NCBI RefSeq assembly: GCF_007829815.1 | Contig: NZ_VIWT01000005.1 | Span: forward strand, 434,001 to 498,000 | Direction of reading: 5' to 3' | DNA from: Kitasatospora viridis | Lineage (GTDB): Bacteria > Actinomycetota > Actinomycetes > Streptomycetales > Streptomycetaceae | DNA: 64,000 bases | Shown: one piece after another, positions 46,433 through 53,109 of the stretch | Numbering within the stretch: the first letter of the stretch is position 1 | How the letters are laid out: each line of letters opens with the position of its first letter | Notes under the pieces: model-generated | Told to the model about the DNA's origin: nothing | The model's database searches: none | The model's input: the letters and a program-made list of their open reading frames with translations, nothing else | Position numbers and translations under genes: made by a program

Positions 46433-47000
46433 AGTCCGACGCCAGAACGCTGGGACCGGAGAAGTCCGCGGCCAGCGCGTCCATGATCAGCTCGTCGCAC
46501 ACCGCGCCGCGCCAGTACCCGGCCTGGCGGAGCGCGCCGACGTGCTCGAAGCCGGCGTTCTCGTAGACCCGGACGGCGGACTTGTTGGGCGCGAGCACCT
46601 TGAGCCAGATCGACCGGAGGTTGGCGACGTGGAATCCGAAGTCCAGCGTCAGCCTGGTGGCTCGGGTAGCGAGGCCCTTGCCACGTGCCTCGGGTGCGAT
46701 GACAAGGATGTATTCGGCGGTGCGGACGTAGTTGTCGGGTTGGAGCGTGGTCATGCCGCTGGGCACCGGATTCCCGGCCTCTGTGACGTCGTAGACGGTG
46801 AACCGGATGTTCCTGCCGAGTAGCTGCTGCTGGAGTCCTTGTGTCCGGCTCTTCAGCGACTCGGGAACCGGGCGCCCGTAACCGATCAGGGAAGTCGGGT
46901 CCTCGTCCCAGCGCCAGTACTCCTCCGCCAGGTCCTCCCGGAGCGGGCCGAGGCCGCAGGTGCCGTCGGAAAGCCAGATGATCTGTTCAGCGGACGCCAT
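46410..47000 (-). CDS. GNAT acetyltransferase of the lasso peptide cluster
   Basis: A 196-residue GNAT of the RimJ/RimL kind. The N-terminal half reads LREDLAEEYWRWDEDPTSLIGYG. The acetyl-CoA site is LVIAPEARGKGLATRATRL, and the C-terminal region reads NKSAVRVYENAGFEHVGALRQAGYW. The ATG at 47000 overlaps the end of the lasso protease gene by 14 bases, so the two are probably translationally coupled. The predicted lasso core has exactly one lysine, which makes lysine acetylation the likely job, as reported for albusnodin. Its last residues SGA and the stop come from the direct repeat and are the same as those of bioD. Confidence 0.85.
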   Translation of the reverse strand: MASAEQIIWLSDGTCGLGPLREDLAEEYWRWDEDPTSLIGYGRPVPESLKSRTQGLQQQLLGRNIRFTVYDVTEAGNPVPSGMTTLQPDNYVRTAEYILVIAPEARGKGLATRATRLTLDFGFHVANLRSIWLKVLAPNKSAVRVYENAGFEHVGALRQAGYWRGAVCDELIMDALAADFSGPSVLASDSKAPSGA

Positions 47001-47724
47001 GGTGAACTCCGGTGATGCTAAAGATCGGTGTGAACAAGCCGATTGATGCAGATTCGGCGACGGCATCGCCGTCAACGGTCTCGACCCAGGCGTGCAACCG
47101 TATCGGGTCGGGAGCGATCCCGTGGCGCCAAACCACCTTCTTCCCCGTCATGTTGAGCAGCAGTGTCGCGGCGGCCGACTCCTCCAGGCAGTTGGTTCGT
47201 CCGGGCGAGTACCAGCCCGCGCTTCGTACGGCGTGGACGGCCTGTTCGGCTTCGCGAGTGGTCGCCGGCCGTCCCCGACGCGTCCTACTGGCGGAGTGAA
47301 CCAGCTTGAGGACGCGGCCCATCGCTTCATCCTCCGGGCCTGCGGCCTTGACGACGTGAACCACGCAGAGGGCGGTAGCTGCCGCCAGAGTCCGGGTACG
47401 CGGGACCGGCGGGGGAGGAGCCAGCCCGGCCCGGAACTCGGTGCCGCCCCAGCTTGCTTTCGGCGCCTCCACTTCGCGGACGTTCCGCCCCGGCCGTGGC
47501 CGGTCGGTCACTAGTAGCAAGCCCGCCGCCAGCAGCGACTTCAGTAGCGGCTTCGGGAGATGCCGGGCGTCGCCTAACTCCGCCGCGTGACGGAGAGCTG
47601 CGCCAGCCGACGCCGTTAGGGTGCTGACCTGGCCGTTGTGGTAGTTCACCAGGACAACGGCGTGCCCGAAGTCCAGAGCACGGACGTGCTGGGGCATGCT
47701 CACGAACGAAGGCGACTCAGCCAC
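46987..47724 (-). CDS. Lasso peptide B protein: RRE domain fused to transglutaminase-like leader peptidase
   Basis: A 245-residue protein. The N-terminal 80 or so residues (HVRALDFGHAVVLVNYHNGQ onward) look like the PqqD-like RiPP recognition element that binds the leader peptide. The rest is the transglutaminase-like peptidase with the catalytic set C179 (RTNCLEESAA), H211 (RLHAWVE) and nearby D218. It should cut the precursor after its leader. The GTG at 47724 overlaps the cyclase stop by 8 bases and follows AGGGAG; an ATG 27 bases further in is possible but lacks a good ribosome site. Many actinobacterial clusters split these two domains into separate genes; here they are fused. Confidence 0.88.
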   Translation of the reverse strand: MAESPSFVSMPQHVRALDFGHAVVLVNYHNGQVSTLTASAGAALRHAAELGDARHLPKPLLKSLLAAGLLLVTDRPRPGRNVREVEAPKASWGGTEFRAGLAPPPPVPRTRTLAAATALCVVHVVKAAGPEDEAMGRVLKLVHSASRTRRGRPATTREAEQAVHAVRSAGWYSPGRTNCLEESAAATLLLNMTGKKVVWRHGIAPDPIRLHAWVETVDGDAVAESASIGLFTPIFSITGVHHGVR

Positions 47725-49537
47725 GGTTTTCCACTCCCTGTGCCTCGACCCACTGCGACTCCGACTGGCGGTCAAGAGACAGGAGCCACGCCTCGACGGC
47801 GATCGTCCGGTCCAGAATCCCCGTAGGGACGGGCATGCCCATCGCGGCCTGCTTCAACGCGAGGCGAAGGGCATGCGGCTCGACCAGGCCCGAGGCAGCG
47901 AGGAGCCCATCCGCCAGGCTGAGCAGGGCATCCAGGTTCGCCCGCCGACCGGTGTAGAAGTCGGCATTGAATGCGCCCTTGGACATGCGGGCGGCGAGCG
48001 GAACCGGCAGCAGATCACTCATCGCCTGCACCAGTTGCGGCTTGTAGGCGTACACGGGTGGGCGGGCTTCGAGCGGGACCCGCAGCAGGGTGTTGACCAC
48101 GCTGGCGTCCAGGAAGGGGTTGCGAAGCCGGATACCGACGTCCTCCGCCAGCGCGGCATCCGCCTGTGCCGTCCGGGCCACCTCACGAATCTCGTCAATG
48201 AGCGTGCGGACCCCGGCATCGAGACCCACGAACGGGTCTGGGGCAGTCGCCACGCGCCCTATCTCACCCCGCAGTTGCGGCAAGACCTCGGCACCAGTCC
48301 AAGCCGGGAGTTGCACGGGTGCGCACCAATGGACGCTGTTGGCCACCGAGGAGGACGGGCTTCGGACGAGCTGTTCGTCAAGCAAGGAGAGCGCGTCAGC
48401 CCGGGTGAGTCGGGCCGTTGTGAACGCTTGCCGGAGGACATGTGCGAACGGAAGATGCCTGAGTCGAGCCCAGCCCGCCGCCTGGTGAAAGGCAGCGTGG
48501 AGGTGCCGGTGTCGCACCAGATCCGCGAGCTGGACCGGCGGTTGGGAGCAGACGCTATCCCCGCCGTCACCGGTCAGATGAAGTGTGGTGTCGAATCGAT
48601 CGGTCATCCACTCCAACTGCCGGAGCAGCCCAGCCCAGGCCAGTGTGGACGGGGCCGGCTCATCAGCGGCGGGTACGTCGGTGATCCCGGTGTACGGCAG
48701 GTGCTCGCGTTGCGTCGGCAGTAGATGATGCTCGATCCGACCTGGCATCGAGTCGGCCACGAGCCGGGCGAATCGGAGGTCCGCACCCGTCTCGTCGCCC
48801 TCGGGATGAGCCGTGACGGCGTTGACGCGCACGTCACCCGGCGCTTGGCGAGCTGCCAGGAGTGTGATGGATGAGGAGTCGAGGCCGCCTGACAGGTCCG
48901 TGGTGAACGGGCCGTCGGCAAGCCGCAGCCCCACAGCGTTCTCAAGCGTGTGACGGAGGAGCAGAGTTGGCTCGGCCTCGGAGTCAGGCAGTGGCAGCCA
49001 GACGTTCGTGATCTCGGGTGAGCTGCCCGGAACGAGTCGGGTTCGAGCACCCGGCGGCAACTGCTCAACCCCGGAGAAGAACGACCGGCCCGCAACGACA
49101 GCGGGGAGCAGCGGAGTGAACACCGCAGTGGCGAGCCGCCGCACATCGACAGGAGCCTTGTTGAGCCGCGCGAGTAACTGCGCCGAAGACGACCAGGCCC
49201 ATCCGGAACCGAACTGGGTGACGTAGACCGGCTGCGCGGCGGCCGGGTCGGTGAAGATCGTCGTTTCGTGTACCGCCTCGCTCACGACCGCGTAGACCCC
49301 CGGCCAGCGCCAAGCCAGATCGACCGGCAAGGGCGCGCTGCCCAACGCCTTCAGATCCGCCGGCCGCGCGCCGCTCAGCCCAAGGACGAACAGTCGGCGA
49401 TCTACGTCGTCCTCGAAGACGTGGAGCTGGGACAGCGTCATGCCGGTCGTCCACACGCTCGACTGCGGATGCAGTCGCGTCGCTCCCAACGGGTGCGGGG
49501 TTCCCTTCGCAGAACTGCTGAAGCCCCCGAAAGCCAT
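47717..49537 (-). CDS. Lasso peptide cyclase (asparagine synthetase-like)
   Basis: A 606-residue ATP-dependent enzyme expected to adenylate an acidic side chain of the core peptide and form the macrolactam with Gly1. The ATP-pyrophosphatase loop SGGLDSSS lies near residue 216, followed by GDGGDSV and RNPFLDASVV, as in asparagine synthetase B. The N-terminal glutaminase-like domain lacks the catalytic cysteine at position 2, which fits lasso cyclases. The ATG at 49537 (MAFGGFSSSAKG) is chosen; 24 extra codons upstream run through the hairpin and look non-coding. It lies 73 bases after the precursor gene. Confidence 0.9.
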   Translation of the reverse strand: MAFGGFSSSAKGTPHPLGATRLHPQSSVWTTGMTLSQLHVFEDDVDRRLFVLGLSGARPADLKALGSAPLPVDLAWRWPGVYAVVSEAVHETTIFTDPAAAQPVYVTQFGSGWAWSSSAQLLARLNKAPVDVRRLATAVFTPLLPAVVAGRSFFSGVEQLPPGARTRLVPGSSPEITNVWLPLPDSEAEPTLLLRHTLENAVGLRLADGPFTTDLSGGLDSSSITLLAARQAPGDVRVNAVTAHPEGDETGADLRFARLVADSMPGRIEHHLLPTQREHLPYTGITDVPAADEPAPSTLAWAGLLRQLEWMTDRFDTTLHLTGDGGDSVCSQPPVQLADLVRHRHLHAAFHQAAGWARLRHLPFAHVLRQAFTTARLTRADALSLLDEQLVRSPSSSVANSVHWCAPVQLPAWTGAEVLPQLRGEIGRVATAPDPFVGLDAGVRTLIDEIREVARTAQADAALAEDVGIRLRNPFLDASVVNTLLRVPLEARPPVYAYKPQLVQAMSDLLPVPLAARMSKGAFNADFYTGRRANLDALLSLADGLLAASGLVEPHALRLALKQAAMGMPVPTGILDRTIAVEAWLLSLDRQSESQWVEAQGVENRG

Positions 49538-49572
49538 AGTTACCTTCCCAGTGCGATGGTGAAAAGGCGGAG

Positions 49573-49598
49573 CGGTGCGGCCCCGAAGGGCCGCACCG
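49573..49598 (-). terminator. Attenuator-like C(UUCG)G hairpin between lasso precursor and cyclase
   Basis: Perfect 11-bp arms (49573-49583 and 49588-49598) enclose four bases. On the transcribed minus strand the loop is UUCG closed by C-G, a very stable tetraloop, and the strand continues with a CCTTTTC stretch. It lies 11 bases past the precursor stop. Partial termination or 3' end protection would raise precursor mRNA above cyclase mRNA. Confidence 0.75.
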
Positions 49599-49609
49599 AA
49601 GGGCACCAA

Positions 49610-49747
49610 TCAGCTGGTGTACTGGTACACGAACCGCTTGCCCTCGCCGCCGTCGGCGAGGCCGCCCATGGTCAGGGCAGCGGCGTCGCCGATCACGGTG
49701 ACGTCGAACTCCTCGTCGTGCTCGGCCGCGATGCTGGTCTCGTTCAT
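49610..49747 (-). CDS. Lasso peptide precursor (45 aa, predicted 18-residue core)
   Basis: A small gene preceded by AAGGACGGAG and followed by the cyclase. The leader is 27 residues, starting MNETSIAAEHDEEFD and ending ALTM, with threonine at -2 as in almost all lasso precursors. The predicted core is GGLADGGEGKRFVYQYTS. Gly1 would be joined to Glu8 to form an eight-residue ring, leaving a ten-residue tail with bulky Phe12, Tyr14 and Tyr16 as possible plugs. Lys10 is the only lysine of the core. Asp5 is too close to Gly1 for a normal ring. Glu8, Lys10, Arg11 and Tyr14 agree with albusnodin as I remember it. I do not recall this core among described lasso peptides. Confidence 0.88.
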   Translation of the reverse strand: MNETSIAAEHDEEFDVTVIGDAAALTMGGLADGGEGKRFVYQYTS

Positions 49748-49820
49748 CTGTCGGCTCCGTCCTTTCTGATTGATGGTGCAACGATCCGTCGGGGATGCCG
49801 ACGGAGATCTTGAGGCGCCT

Positions 49821-49985
49821 TCAGCGCCGCGCCTTGATCCGCCAGAGCGGGCAGCGCGGGCGGTGGATCGCCTTGGACCGCTCTATGGCGGTAGGCACCG
49901 AAGTGACCTTCAGGCCGTCGGTCCGAGCGAGCTCACTCAGCCCCTCGCACGTCTTGCAGCCGGACACCTTCTCCGCCTTGGTCAC
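49821..49985 (-). CDS. Small cysteine-containing protein (54 aa), unknown
   Basis: A GTG start at 49985 overlaps the stop of the upstream gene by four bases (GTGA), giving a 54-residue basic protein. It begins MTKAEKVSGCKTCEGLSEL and ends PLWRIKARR. It has a CxxC pair (C10, C13) and a third cysteine at about 45, which could bind a metal. Codons are mostly G/C-ending. The position just upstream of the lasso precursor suggests the same transcript. I do not recognise the family. The start overlap and codon use are the only support that it is real. Confidence 0.5.
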   Translation of the reverse strand: MTKAEKVSGCKTCEGLSELARTDGLKVTSVPTAIERSKAIHRPRCPLWRIKARR

Positions 49986-50302
49986 GCGAGAACCAAGGCC
50001 GAGGCCGACAAGGTCTGGGGCGCCGCACGCTCGGAGTCGACGGCCGGGGCCGGCTCCGCCACAGCACCGCGAACCAGCTGACCGAGGCGACGATCATCCG
50101 GCAGGACGTCGGGCTTGATGAGGAAGAAGACGCTCTTGCCGAGCCGCACGACGGTCTCCCGGGCCTGCGACACCGGATTGCCGTCCTGGGAGGTGATGTG
50201 GAACTCGACGGGAGCCGGAGGAGGATTGGGGGAGGGCGGTTCGGCGTACAGGGCCCTGCTCTTCGCACGAGCGGCAGCGGGGTCGTACCTGGTGGCGCTC
50301 AT
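49982..50302 (-). CDS. Hypothetical protein (106 aa)
   Basis: The start ATG at 50302 has GAAGGAGA about 12 bases upstream. The protein has a proline-rich stretch (EPPSPNPPPAP) around residues 21-31, then EFHITSQDGNPVSQARETVVRLGKS and FFLIKPDVLPDDRRLGQLV, and a low-complexity alanine-rich end. No membrane segment or known motif is visible. It is the first gene after the XRE gene, 98 bases downstream, and its promoter region carries the shared GCAAG element. It may be the first gene of the lasso transcript. Function unknown. Confidence 0.6.
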   Translation of the reverse strand: MSATRYDPAAARAKSRALYAEPPSPNPPPAPVEFHITSQDGNPVSQARETVVRLGKSVFFLIKPDVLPDDRRLGQLVRGAVAEPAPAVDSERAAPQTLSASALVLA

Positions 50303-50379
50303 CCTCGGTCAGTCTCCTTCACCAGAGCGGTGGGGCACGAGACAGACCGTAGGGAAGGGCTGTTGGGCGGTGCGAATTT

Positions 50380-50397
50380 CTTGCACCGTCTTGCATG
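50380..50397 (-). promoter_or_regulatory. GCAAG-repeat element upstream of the lasso transcript
   Basis: The plus-strand sequence CTTGCACCGTCTTGCATG matches 52060-52077 at 15 of 18 positions. Read on the minus strand it holds two GCAAG words 10 bases apart, so both fall on the same helix face. It lies 78 bases before the first gene downstream of the XRE gene. It is a candidate operator for the XRE regulator encoded between the two copies. Confidence 0.5.
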
Positions 50398-50400
50398 AGG

Positions 50401-51249
50401 TCACTCGAAGGAGTGGATGGCCTGCTGAATCAGGTGCCTGGCCCGCGGCCCATAGACGGCCATGCCGGCGAGGATCTTGAACGCCTTGTCGTAGGAGGCG
50501 ATCTCCCCAGGGGTCGTGATGGTGACGACCGCTGACAGCAGTTCAGCCATCACCTGGCGATCGTCGTAGATGTAGAAGGCTTCGAGCGGCCACATCTCAC
50601 GAGGTGCGTTCCGGGGGATGATCCCGAGGCTTACCCGAGGGAGTCTCATGATCTCTAGCAGGAAGCCGAGTTGCTCGCGCATGGCGTCTGCGTCGCCGAA
50701 CGGATAGTGCAGCACGGTCTCTTCGAGAACCATCGCAAACCGGTGGTTTGCTCGCCGGAACAGGTTCGACCTGGCGACCCGCGACTCCACGGCGGCATCG
50801 ACATCGTTCGGTGTCTCTTGGAACCGGGTGATCGCCGTCATCAAGCTCGTTGCGTATCCGCGGCGTTGAGTAACCCCGGGGATCACGTTGGAGTAGTAGA
50901 CGCGTGTCAGTCGTGTTTGCTCCAGCCGCTCCATCTCGGCATCTTGGGCGCGCTTCATCCCGTCTCGATGGACCTTGCGCCACTGGACGTACATCTCGTC
51001 GGCCTGGCGATTGGCGGCGATGATGTCCGCGGCCTGGTCCTCCGCGCCGCAGGCGACACACCATCGGAGGATGTCGTCATCCGATGGCGGCGTTTTGGTG
51101 TGCGTGATCCGAGAGACCTTGGACTCGCTCCAGCCGCACCGGGCAGCCAGCTCGCTGCCCTTCAACTGGGCCTCAGCCTTGAGAGTTCGGAGTCTGCTTG
51201 CGATAGCTTCCCGAGCTGCCTGGGCAGACGAAGACGGCGACAGGGACAT
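50401..51249 (-). CDS. XRE family regulator with DUF5753 (Scr1-type)
   Basis: A 282-residue protein. The helix-turn-helix lies at about residues 15-60 (LRTLKAEAQ, GSELAARCGWSESKVSRITHTKTPP). The following DUF5753 domain includes RVYYSNVIPGVTQRRGYA, FAMVLEETVLHYPFG and the C-terminal AELLSAVVTIT. This is the common streptomycete regulator family related to Scr1-type antitoxin-like proteins. The ATG at 51249 fits the family; 20 further upstream codons do not. DUF6879 and a small acidic protein lie just upstream on the same strand, a regular association. It is a candidate regulator of the lasso genes. Confidence 0.88.
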   Translation of the reverse strand: MSLSPSSSAQAAREAIASRLRTLKAEAQLKGSELAARCGWSESKVSRITHTKTPPSDDDILRWCVACGAEDQAADIIAANRQADEMYVQWRKVHRDGMKRAQDAEMERLEQTRLTRVYYSNVIPGVTQRRGYATSLMTAITRFQETPNDVDAAVESRVARSNLFRRANHRFAMVLEETVLHYPFGDADAMREQLGFLLEIMRLPRVSLGIIPRNAPREMWPLEAFYIYDDRQVMAELLSAVVTITTPGEIASYDKAFKILAGMAVYGPRARHLIQQAIHSFE

Positions 51250-51277
51250 GAGCTGGCTATCCGGTGTTGTCGTGGAA

Positions 51278-51802
51278 TCAGACCACGAACTTCTTGTGCT
51301 CCACGCCACGGTGCCACACAGCCTGGAAGGCAGAGGCGCAGAGTTGGGTTACCTCGGGGTCTTCCGAGTACTGCGGGTCCAGCGCCCGGCCGGGTCCATC
51401 GAACAGGTTGAAGCGGACCGCTCGGCCGTCGATGAGCCAGAAGTCGTTTCCGGGCAGCGCGATGCCCGACGCCTCGCTGCGGGGGAGCCATCGAACCTGC
51501 TCACCGATCGCCGCGTTCACGCTGGTGATGTGGTGCTCGTAGCGGATGTAGTCCGTCACGGGGACGGACACGACCCGGGCTCGCTGGACGGTGACGCCGC
51601 GTCGGACGATCCCCCGGACGAGATCACTCCAGCCGCGCCAGTACTCCGAGTCGGGGTCTACGTCTACCGCCTCGCCACGCCGCCACTTGGCCAGTTCCTC
51701 AGCTTCCTCCACGACGCCGTACTGATCGCGGAGTTCCAGGTGAACCGCCGAGACTCGGGCCGAGTCCAGCAGTTCAGCGAAGCTGGGAACGTTCTGCCTC
51801 AT
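51278..51802 (-). CDS. DUF6879 family protein
   Basis: A 174-residue protein with the family's recognisable blocks: FAELLDSARVSAVHLELRD at the N terminus, RARVVSVPVTDYIRYEH, GEQVRWLPRSEASGIALPGN (residues mid-protein) and DFWLIDGRAVRFNLFDGPG, ending with a VWHRGVEHK segment. Function is not established. It is usually encoded beside XRE/DUF5753 regulators, as here (stop 28 bases before the XRE start). The start at 51802 overlaps the upstream gene by 29 bases and follows AGGAAGG. Confidence 0.85.
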   Translation of the reverse strand: MRQNVPSFAELLDSARVSAVHLELRDQYGVVEEAEELAKWRRGEAVDVDPDSEYWRGWSDLVRGIVRRGVTVQRARVVSVPVTDYIRYEHHITSVNAAIGEQVRWLPRSEASGIALPGNDFWLIDGRAVRFNLFDGPGRALDPQYSEDPEVTQLCASAFQAVWHRGVEHKKFVV

Positions 51803-52037
51803 CGCACGCCTTCCTGATAATCGGGATCATCCGGGCCGGGATCCGAACCACGGTCTCGTTGGCGGGGATCGTGTTGTCGTGGTCCGGGCCGTGGCCGGCC
51901 GCGAGGCAACCTTCGATCGACTCCTCGTCAGCGCCGAAGCTCTGACAAAGCAGGTCCCCGACTTCCTCGTCCACCCACACCGTAGGACTGTTGCCCTGGC
52001 CGGTCTCCGGGTCGATACCGATGAACCGTACCTTCAT
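51774..52037 (-). CDS. Small acidic hypothetical protein (87 aa)
   Basis: The product starts MKVRFIGIDPETGQGNSPTV and is acidic, with two cysteines (LLCQSFG and EGCLAAG) and a C-terminal VRIPARMIPIIRKACDEAE helix. An ATG two codons upstream (52043) is also possible. It overlaps the DUF6879 gene and is the first gene of the regulator transcript. Small proteins of this kind accompany DUF6879 genes, but I know no function for them. Confidence 0.7.
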   Translation of the reverse strand: MKVRFIGIDPETGQGNSPTVWVDEEVGDLLCQSFGADEESIEGCLAAGHGPDHDNTIPANETVVRIPARMIPIIRKACDEAERSQLR

Positions 52038-52059
52038 GTCCACCCCTCACGTCACATTG

Positions 52060-52077
52060 CTTGCGCGATCTTGCATG
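52060..52077 (-). promoter_or_regulatory. GCAAG-repeat element upstream of the XRE/DUF6879 transcript
   Basis: CTTGCGCGATCTTGCATG on the plus strand is the second copy of the element at 50380-50397. It ends 23 bases before the start of the small acidic protein gene, so it overlaps or adjoins the expected promoter. This fits autoregulation by the XRE protein. Confidence 0.5.
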
Positions 52078-52186
52078 GATGTGCGTGACCCATCGTGGCG
52101 TGTACATCTACGGTCTGTCAGGAGCTTCGGGAAGTTGAGGCATTGACGGTTGGCTCTTCTGAGTCGAGGGACTCCGGCCGCGAGGC

Positions 52187-52406
52187 GATGGATCGCCCGC
52201 ACCGCCGCCGGGGCATTGCCGCCGCCCTCCTGCGTTCCGCCGAGCGCCGCTTCACCGCGCTCGGCGCCCGCCGCGCGGACGCCATGGTGCTGGACGCCAA
52301 CCCGGAGGCCCACCTCACCTGGCAGGCCTCCGGGTACGAGCGGGAGGAGCAGTGGCGGCGCTGGGTCAAGCCCCTGACTGCGCCTCAGGAGCCCAGCGGG
52401 CGCTGA
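52187..52406 (+). pseudogene. 3' fragment of the GNAT acetyltransferase gene
   Basis: The reading frame MDRPHRRRGIAAALLRSAER continues through the acetyl-CoA site to the C terminus of the GNAT at 46004-46432, but the first 80 or so residues are missing. It ends VKPLTAPQEPSGR, overlapping the end of bioD. This is probably the displaced original 3' end of the gene, cut off by insertion of the island. An isolated half GNAT fold should not be functional. Confidence 0.85.
52201..52378 (+). repeat. Right 178-bp direct repeat bounding the lasso island
   Basis: This is the second copy of the GNAT 3' segment at 46245-46422, identical over the last 140 bases. Its end supplies the last codons and the stop of bioD, which suggests that this side keeps the original chromosomal junction. 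Confidence 0.92.
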
Positions 52407-53109
52407 ACTCCTCCGCGTCCCACCGCCCGCCCAGCTGCGGTGCCAGTGCGGCGGCCGCGCGCTCTGCGAAGCCGGTCGGGTCGGCCACCGCGCCGGCCGG
52501 GAGGGCGCCGAGTAGGGGGGCGCCGGCGTCCTTCGGCAGGTCGGCGAGGTTGCAGCGCATGGCCAGGTCGGGGGAGGCAGGCCAGCTGCCGATCACGATG
52601 CCCGGGGTGCGCAGGCCGCGGGCCCGCAGGGCCTCGGCGTTGAGTGCGGTGGCGTTCAGGGTGCCGAGGCCGGGGGTCACCACGCTGAGCACCTCGCCGT
52701 CGACGGCGCGGGCGACGTCGGCCAGGGTCAGCCCGTCCTCGTTGAAGCGGACCAGCAGGCCGCCCGCGCCCTCGACCAGGACAAGATCGTGACTGGCCGT
52801 CAGTTCCTTGATGGTAAGGGTGATCTGATTCAGCGTCAGGGCGGGCAGGCCGGAGCGCCGGGCGGCGGTGTCGGGGGCGAGCGGCTCGGGGTAGCGGGCC
52901 AGCTCGCGCAGCGTCACGGCGGGGCCGGCCAGTCGGCCCACCTCCGCGCAGTCCCCGGCCTCGCCGGGGGCCATGCCGGTCTGCCCGGGCTTGAGCACGG
53001 CGACCGAGCGGCCGGCCGCCACGGCGAGGGCGGCGACGGCGGCGGTCACCGCGGTCTTGCCGACCTCGGTGCCGGTGCCGCTGATGAAGAGCAGTCCTCG
53101 GTCGCTCAT
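52366..53109 (-). CDS. bioD: Dethiobiotin synthetase
   Basis: A 247-residue ATP-dependent enzyme that closes the ureido ring of dethiobiotin from DAPA and CO2. The P-loop GTGTEVGKTAVTAA lies near the N terminus, followed by KPGQTGM and LVEGAGGLLVRF, all typical of BioD. The ATG at 53109 overlaps the bioA stop (ATGA). The last residues SGA come from the direct repeat, so its 3' end coincides with the island border. It is the last gene of bioB-bioA-bioD. Confidence 0.95.
   Translation of the reverse strand: MSDRGLLFISGTGTEVGKTAVTAAVAALAVAAGRSVAVLKPGQTGMAPGEAGDCAEVGRLAGPAVTLRELARYPEPLAPDTAARRSGLPALTLNQITLTIKELTASHDLVLVEGAGGLLVRFNEDGLTLADVARAVDGEVLSVVTPGLGTLNATALNAEALRARGLRTPGIVIGSWPASPDLAMRCNLADLPKDAGAPLLGALPAGAVADPTGFAERAAAALAPQLGGRWDAEEFSARWAPEAQSGA

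Larger units (their letters stand above)
46245..52378. mobile_element. Putative genomic island flanked by direct repeats
   Basis: Two 178-bp direct repeats enclose about 5.8 kb with a lasso peptide cluster, two small genes and an XRE/DUF6879 module. All the island genes run on the minus strand. The enclosed DNA looks clearly lower in GC than both flanks. The target is the 3' end of a GNAT gene converging on bioD. No integrase, transposase or excisionase is visible, so it is either a remnant or was acquired by recombination through the repeats. Confidence 0.6.

Noticed and set aside
46004..47000. Toxin-antitoxin pair formed by the two adjacent GNAT genes
   Set aside because: They are convergent, not co-transcribed. 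One belongs to the lasso operon by overlap and the other is a chromosomal gene interrupted by the island. No antitoxin gene lies next to either.
49573..49598. CRISPR or attachment site at the hairpin after the lasso precursor
   Set aside because: It is a single inverted repeat with a tetraloop; no repeat array or second copy exists in the window.
49770..50118. Plus-strand frames opposite the small lasso-island genes
   Set aside because: Proline- and arginine-rich translations without ribosome sites; the minus-strand frames have coupled starts and better codon use.
50401..52037. Complete Scr1-type toxin-antitoxin system
   Set aside because: The XRE regulator is of that family, but DUF6879 has no established toxin activity and the usual DUF397 partner is absent, so a regulatory role is the safer reading.
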